Assembly: GCF_042660675.1 (NCBI RefSeq)
Contig: NZ_JBHSUL010000001.1
Span: forward strand, 9,320 to 73,319
Direction of reading: 5' to 3'
Origin: Marinilactibacillus sp042660675
Lineage (GTDB): Bacteria > Bacillota > Bacilli > Lactobacillales > Carnobacteriaceae_A
DNA length: 64,000 nt
The position numbers and the translations under genes are program-made. Position 1 is the stretch's first letter; every line of letters begins with the position of its first letter. Below are positions 60,327 to 64,000 of this stretch, piece by piece. Under the pieces are notes generated by a model, which did no database searches, had not been told where the DNA came from, and worked only from the letters and a program-made list of their open reading frames with translations.

Positions 60327-60473
60327 ATGGAGCTCCTTTTTGGTTGTCTGTTTCTGGTAGGCTTTTGTTTATTATACAAATAGCGGTCAGATAGAACAAG
60401 ACAGGGAAATTTATTCCTTAAAAACGTTTCGTACGCTCTTCTTGTGCTATACTGGGCAGAAAAGGAGGGAATA

Positions 60474-60707
60474 ATGATGCACTTGTTTCAAGTATTGATG
60501 ATTGCTACAGAGGATTCTACGGTAATTTCGGAAGAACTTTCGATATACTCTAACAACTATATGGCAGATATTTTGTATTATCTTTATTTGTTCTGGAATT
60601 TCTTTTTTCAGATAGCGCCCATTTTGATTCTTTTGTTTATTGCTCGAATCGTGTGGTTTATTTATCAATTGGAACTCGATAAATACGATGACCGGCATTC
60701 TACATAA
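60474..60707 (+). CDS. 77-residue single-pass membrane protein, unknown
   Basis: An N-terminal polar stretch (SEELSIYSNNYMADILYYLYL) leads to one long helix (FFFQIAPILILLFIARIVWFIYQL) and an acidic tail. AAGGAGGG lies just upstream of ATG 60474, with a second ATG at 60477. It is divergent from the Bce-type regulator and followed by a terminator. A role with the Bce system is possible but unsupported. Confidence 0.55.
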   Translation: MMHLFQVLMIATEDSTVISEELSIYSNNYMADILYYLYLFWNFFFQIAPILILLFIARIVWFIYQLELDKYDDRHST

Positions 60708-60714
60708 CGTTTGA

Positions 60715-60765
60715 AAAAAGACACCCTCGAATCTCTATGGTATAAGGATTCGAAGGTGTCTTTTA
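60715..60765. terminator. Bidirectional terminator
   Basis: AAAAGACACC with GGTGTCTTTT and inner TCGAATC/GATTCGA form a long stem between the small membrane-protein gene and the convergent DUF4385 gene. Confidence 0.85.
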
Positions 60766-60770
60766 AAAAT

Positions 60771-61217
60771 TTAACCGTATTTTTTCTGATGCGCTCTTTT
60801 AAGTTTCAAATAGTCTTCGTCTTCTCGAACGATAATCCATTTCTCTTCAAAAATAGCAGCGGACTTTGCTTTTTCTTCATCGATATCCCGTTCGTTTACT
60901 TCGCCGTCTTTGCCATATTTTCTACCGCCTTTGTAATTCGCGTAACGACGAGCGCGAGTATAGCCCATTTGAATGAATTTCCTTGCCATGTCCATTCCCA
61001 CAAAGTCCCCAGCTTCCTTATAATCCAAATACATTTGATAGATTTTTTCAGAAGACTCTTTGGCAATCTCAGGTGTTTTAAAGCGCCAATGCGGAAGAAT
61101 CTCGCCTTTATAAGGCTCTACCATCAATACCCCTTGTTCCCCTCGACCAACTCTATAAAGTTCTGGTTGTTCGCGAAAATCAATCGTGTCGAAATCCAAA
61201 TCATAATCAAATGCCAT
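60771..61217 (-). CDS. DUF4385 protein
   Basis: This 148-residue soluble protein matches DUF4385: an opening DFDTIDFREQPELYRVGRGEQGVLMVEPYKGEILPHWRFKTP and KEAGDFVGMDMARKFIQMGYTRARRYANYKGGRKY, then many charged residues. The function is unknown. ATG 61217 is six bases after GAGGTG; the in-frame GTG at 61226 is part of that site. Confidence 0.8.
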   Translation of the reverse strand: MAFDYDLDFDTIDFREQPELYRVGRGEQGVLMVEPYKGEILPHWRFKTPEIAKESSEKIYQMYLDYKEAGDFVGMDMARKFIQMGYTRARRYANYKGGRKYGKDGEVNERDIDEEKAKSAAIFEEKWIIVREDEDYLKLKRAHQKKYG

Positions 61218-61332
61218 TCTTTTCACCTCGTCTATTTTATTTAATCCGTTGATGAGTGTCTCTTACTTCTACCCTACTTTAATTCACTGTTCGATTCAAC
61301 TTTGCTGTTTTCGTTAGTTCTTATACGTAGAA

Positions 61333-61377
61333 AACCCGAAAACAAGTCCCATATTTTTGCGGTCTCGTCTTCGGGTT
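61333..61377 (-). terminator. Possible terminator after the DUF4349 lipoprotein gene
   Basis: An 8-bp AACCCGAA/TTCGGGTT stem encloses a large loop and is followed on the minus strand by TTTTC. It is moderate evidence only. Confidence 0.5.
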
Positions 61378-61387
61378 ATAGGTTTAC

Positions 61388-62278
61388 CTATTTATTATGC
61401 CTTTTTCTCTTTTTATGAATGTAGTAGCCAATCCAGATGATCAAACCAATTCCAATCAAAAACGGTAGGGCATAAATCAAACCGATGATTAAATTTTGTA
61501 GCACATAGTAAAAGGCATATGCTGAATCAACGAGCGCTTCCTGAATGCGCTCAAGGAATGGTCTACTTTCTCGTTCTCCAGAAATCCGTGGACGTTCTGA
61601 AAGACTAACTTCGACCCTTGTATAATCCATTAGGCTATCATAGTTATCTAATACTGTCTGCAAAGATTCCCTTTCTGAGATCGTTTCTGAAAGGCTGTTT
61701 TCAATCTGAATAATGTCTTCAATTGATTCCGCTTGTTCCAGTAAGATATTCAATCGTTCTTCCTTGTTTCGGAGCACATTGACTCGGGATTCGGTATCCG
61801 AATAGTTTTGCGTTACATCTTCCGTACCCACATTTTCGTTTAGTTTAATCGCATCGATACCGTCTAACTGTTCTAAAAAACCTTCAAGCGATTCGGTTGG
61901 AATACGCAAAGTATAATACCCATCGCGATACACACGGTTCGAATCATCCATATAATTTCCAGTAGACTGATTGGACTGCTCAACAAATCCGCCAAAATCA
62001 GTCACCCTATCCATGATATACGTATTGCTTTCTTCAAAGTCCAGTGTTTCATACTCTCGATAAACGGATCTGATGACTCTTTCTCCAATCAGATTTCCTT
62101 CAACATCCGTATTCGTTGCACTTTCTTCTGTTTCAGAATCCCAGACCTCTCCTGACTCATCGCTCGTCACAGCTCCTTCCGTAGACATATCGCCCCCCGA
62201 ATGATCCGTTTCCCCTGAACAAGCCGCTAATAACATTCCTAATCCTATCCCTGCCACAAGCCACTTCTTTTTGAACAT
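61388..62278 (-). CDS. DUF4349 lipoprotein
   Basis: This 296-residue protein has signal VAGIGLGMLLAACSGET (lipid Cys near residue 20), an acidic linker, and a DUF4349 domain (residues about 65-235): RVIRSVYREYETLDFEESNTYIMDRVTDFGGFVEQS, YYTLRIPTESLEGFLEQLDGID, TQNYSDTESRVNVLRNKEERLNILLEQAESIEDIIQIENSLSETISERESL. A C-terminal membrane helix (LIIGLIYALPFLIGIGLIIWIGYYI) and a basic tail follow. The coiled-coil region may oligomerise. Function unknown; some members are proposed in surface signalling. Confidence 0.8.
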   Translation of the reverse strand: MFKKKWLVAGIGLGMLLAACSGETDHSGGDMSTEGAVTSDESGEVWDSETEESATNTDVEGNLIGERVIRSVYREYETLDFEESNTYIMDRVTDFGGFVEQSNQSTGNYMDDSNRVYRDGYYTLRIPTESLEGFLEQLDGIDAIKLNENVGTEDVTQNYSDTESRVNVLRNKEERLNILLEQAESIEDIIQIENSLSETISERESLQTVLDNYDSLMDYTRVEVSLSERPRISGERESRPFLERIQEALVDSAYAFYYVLQNLIIGLIYALPFLIGIGLIIWIGYYIHKKRKRHNK

Positions 62279-62494
62279 GAGACTTCCCCCTTAGATAGAC
62301 TATGTATTGCTTAATACGATTTTATCAAAAGAACTTCGAGATAGATAGCGCTTTTCTAAATAGGACGCTACTAGTAATCCACTTAATTATCCGAGCACAT
62401 TCTATATTGCTCAATGTTTTTCATTCCTCTATACTTTTACTATAAGGTCCAAGTGACCTGTACATATAAACTAAGAGAAAAGAGATGATCCTGC

Positions 62495-63049
62495 ATGACC
62501 TTGATAAAAGCTTACAACCTGATGGAAAATAAGAAAGTGATTTTCTGGCTGAATGTTTTTTCTATCCCATTGATTTTTTTGTTTATCTTTTTATTTACAA
62601 CCTTTTTATATGTCTTTTCTGGAGACCAAGATTTTGGTGTATCCATGAGCTTTGGTTTAATGGGTTTCGTTTTATTTTTAGTATTCTTTTTCTTATTGAT
62701 CGTAGTACATGAACTGATCCATGGTGCTTTTTTTAAATTATTTCATCCAGAAGGTAAAGTGAAATTTGGATTCAAGAATGGACTGGCTTATGCAACAAGT
62801 CCCAATTCTTTTTATACGAGAAGTCAGTTTGTTCTGATCTGTCTGGCACCTTTCGTTTTGATTTCTTCAGCACTCATGGGTTACGCATTATTTTCTCTGG
62901 AGTCATCTATTCCATTGATTTTTCTAGCATCTTGCCATGCGGCTAGTTGTGTCGGAGACTTTTACTGGGTCTATTTGATTTCTAGACAAGGTGGAGAGAT
63001 TCGTGTGCAAGATACTGAAGTAGGTATGTCTATTTATATGAAAGATTAA
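62495..63049 (+). CDS. DUF3267 membrane zincin-like protein
   Basis: This 184-residue protein has about four membrane helices and the metal-binding motif VVHELIHGAFFKLFHPEGKVKFGF (HELIHG near residue 72), as in DUF3267 putative zinc metallopeptidases. Later segments FYTRSQFVLICLAPFVLIS and CHAASCVGDFYWVYLI fit the family. The function is unknown; a role in membrane-protein cleavage is inferred from the motif. Start ATG 62495 lies about ten bases from AAAGAGAT. Confidence 0.75.
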   Translation: MTLIKAYNLMENKKVIFWLNVFSIPLIFLFIFLFTTFLYVFSGDQDFGVSMSFGLMGFVLFLVFFFLLIVVHELIHGAFFKLFHPEGKVKFGFKNGLAYATSPNSFYTRSQFVLICLAPFVLISSALMGYALFSLESSIPLIFLASCHAASCVGDFYWVYLISRQGGEIRVQDTEVGMSIYMKD

Positions 63050-63241
63050 AGTGTATTTATCTAGCAGTATAGGGAATAATGGGATCTCTTTATGATTTTT
63101 TGTTCTTTAGATTAATGAAGATCGGATGTTAAAACTTTGTTTATCAAACTTCTGATAACATACGTATTTCTTTTTGTCTCTATGTATCGTATCTGGTATG
63201 ATGGAATCTAATCAGTTATTTCATCAAGGAGGAGATTCATC

Positions 63242-63844
63242 ATGAATACACGTAACATGGACTTACAAAACCAGCATTTGGATCAAAGCGACGAGAACGT
63301 GCAGAAATTTTTATCGTTATATGACCAGCATGATGAAGCGCCATATTTATCTCCGGATCGTGACTTGGATGCTTGGTTACAAGACGTTGAGATTGGTTCA
63401 GCCTCACTTGTACCGAAAAGAAACATGATTCGTTTAGAAGAAGGTATTCTGCCAGGACACTTGATCCTACTTTGGAGAATCAGCTTTTCAACATTTACAA
63501 ACGAAAGTGGCTTTCCAAAATACTTTGAATATACATATGGAATCAATGCTGAACAAGCACTTGAAGAAGTATTAGAAAAACACTATGCTAAAGAATTATC
63601 TGCAATGGAGTCCCTGACACATCTGAACGCTGCTCAATTAAAAGCTTTACTGAAAGATAAAAATGCAACTGGCTTTTCTACTTTAACTAAGGGTCAACTA
63701 ATGGACCGCGTCAGAAGCGCCTATCTTGAAGACGAGCTCGAAACACTAGTAAACGTCCGCGGCTATATGTTGACGTCTATCGGCCTTTCCTTACTTGGGA
63801 AGTATCCTGAGATTATAGACAAGCATCCTAAGAAGAAGTTTTAA
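63242..63844 (+). CDS. Hypothetical protein with a SAP-like segment
   Basis: This 200-residue soluble protein has an N-terminal region without recognisable motifs. A C-terminal stretch at about residues 127-165 (LNAAQLKALLKDKNATGFSTLTKGQLMDRVRSAY) resembles the SAP helix-extension-helix motif that binds A+T-rich DNA or RNA. The start follows AAGGAGGAGATTCATC. Function unknown; the SAP resemblance is by eye only. A terminator follows at 63916. Confidence 0.6.
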   Translation: MNTRNMDLQNQHLDQSDENVQKFLSLYDQHDEAPYLSPDRDLDAWLQDVEIGSASLVPKRNMIRLEEGILPGHLILLWRISFSTFTNESGFPKYFEYTYGINAEQALEEVLEKHYAKELSAMESLTHLNAAQLKALLKDKNATGFSTLTKGQLMDRVRSAYLEDELETLVNVRGYMLTSIGLSLLGKYPEIIDKHPKKKF

Positions 63845-63915
63845 AATTAACTTTTACCGATAACCAAAAATAGAGGAAACCAGAGTGTATAATATCGGTT
63901 CTATAATATCTAGTG

Positions 63916-63950
63916 TTGGTGAGAATTCGCCAGCACTATTTTTATGTAAA
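63916..63950 (+). terminator. Terminator after the SAP-like gene
   Basis: AGTGTTGG and CCAGCACT pair (one G-U) around a ten-base loop, followed by T5. Confidence 0.75.
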
Positions 63951-64000
63951 ATGAAACAAGCGAGATTCTCTGATAGACTAAAGTTACCACACCAAATCTA

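Overview
The window is 64 kb of a low-G+C Gram-positive (Firmicutes) chromosome. Strong AGGAGG-type ribosome binding sites, lipobox lipoproteins, catabolite-response elements, a T-box leader, a BceRS-AB-type peptide-resistance module and several DUF families common in lactic acid bacteria point to a Carnobacteriaceae-like member of the Lactobacillales (Carnobacterium, Marinilactibacillus or Alkalibacterium type). Osmolyte genes (BCCT carrier, orphan betaine-binding lipoprotein) would fit a salt-tolerant organism. The genus is inference. I see no rRNA, tRNA, CRISPR array, prophage or insertion sequence.

Layout. 1-770: 5' end of an ABC-F ribosome-protection gene with a leader peptide containing Arg-Leu-Arg and an attenuator. 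0.9-9.3 kb: two YflT-type stress proteins, flavin monooxygenase, esterase, orphan betaine-binding lipoprotein, aldehyde dehydrogenase, amine oxidase. 9.4-15.7 kb: acetyltransferases, HAD enzyme, glutathionyl-hydroquinone reductase, MepB and many small membrane proteins. 15.8-24 kb: GH1 6-phospho-beta-glycosidase, DUF4336, beta-helix protein, MFS carrier, and a MerR regulator divergent from an acetyltransferase with a classical 19-bp-spacer promoter. 24.3-31 kb: BCCT carrier, two DUF975 membrane proteins that seem to start at AUC codons, and an AgcS amino acid symporter. 31-36 kb: TMEM175 channel with a coupled upstream ORF, then a methionine T-box operon (hydroxyacid dehydrogenase, aminotransferase, MetQ-like lipoprotein). 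36-44.4 kb: nicotinamidase, LytTR/DUF3021 pair, GntR regulator divergent from a second GH1 plus PTS EIIC, and a membrane esterase. 44.5-46.5 kb: an A+T-rich island with a stand-alone reverse transcriptase preceded by a structured, apparently non-coding region (candidate antiphage RT). 46.6-50 kb: two tandem DUF5050 membrane proteins. 50.5-60.4 kb: two two-component/ABC peptide-sensing modules. 60.4-64 kb: small membrane protein, DUF4385, DUF4349 lipoprotein, DUF3267 protein and a protein with a SAP-like segment.

How the parts work together. Antibiotic and envelope defence is a theme: the attenuated ABC-F, the Bce-like module with an exact BceR-type operator, the second two-component/ABC module, MepB, and the MerR-controlled acetyltransferase. 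Carbohydrate use is represented by two closely similar GH1 enzymes; one is coupled by an ATGA overlap to a PTS permease under a GntR operator and a cre site. The T-box operon suggests salvage of methionine hydroxy- or keto-analogues.

Most notable items: (1) the reverse transcriptase with upstream structured RNA and its own promoter; (2) two DUF975 paralogues with conserved Shine-Dalgarno, 9-nt gap, AUC and an in-frame stop just upstream; (3) the RLR leader peptide and attenuator before the ABC-F gene; (4) the Met T-box operon.
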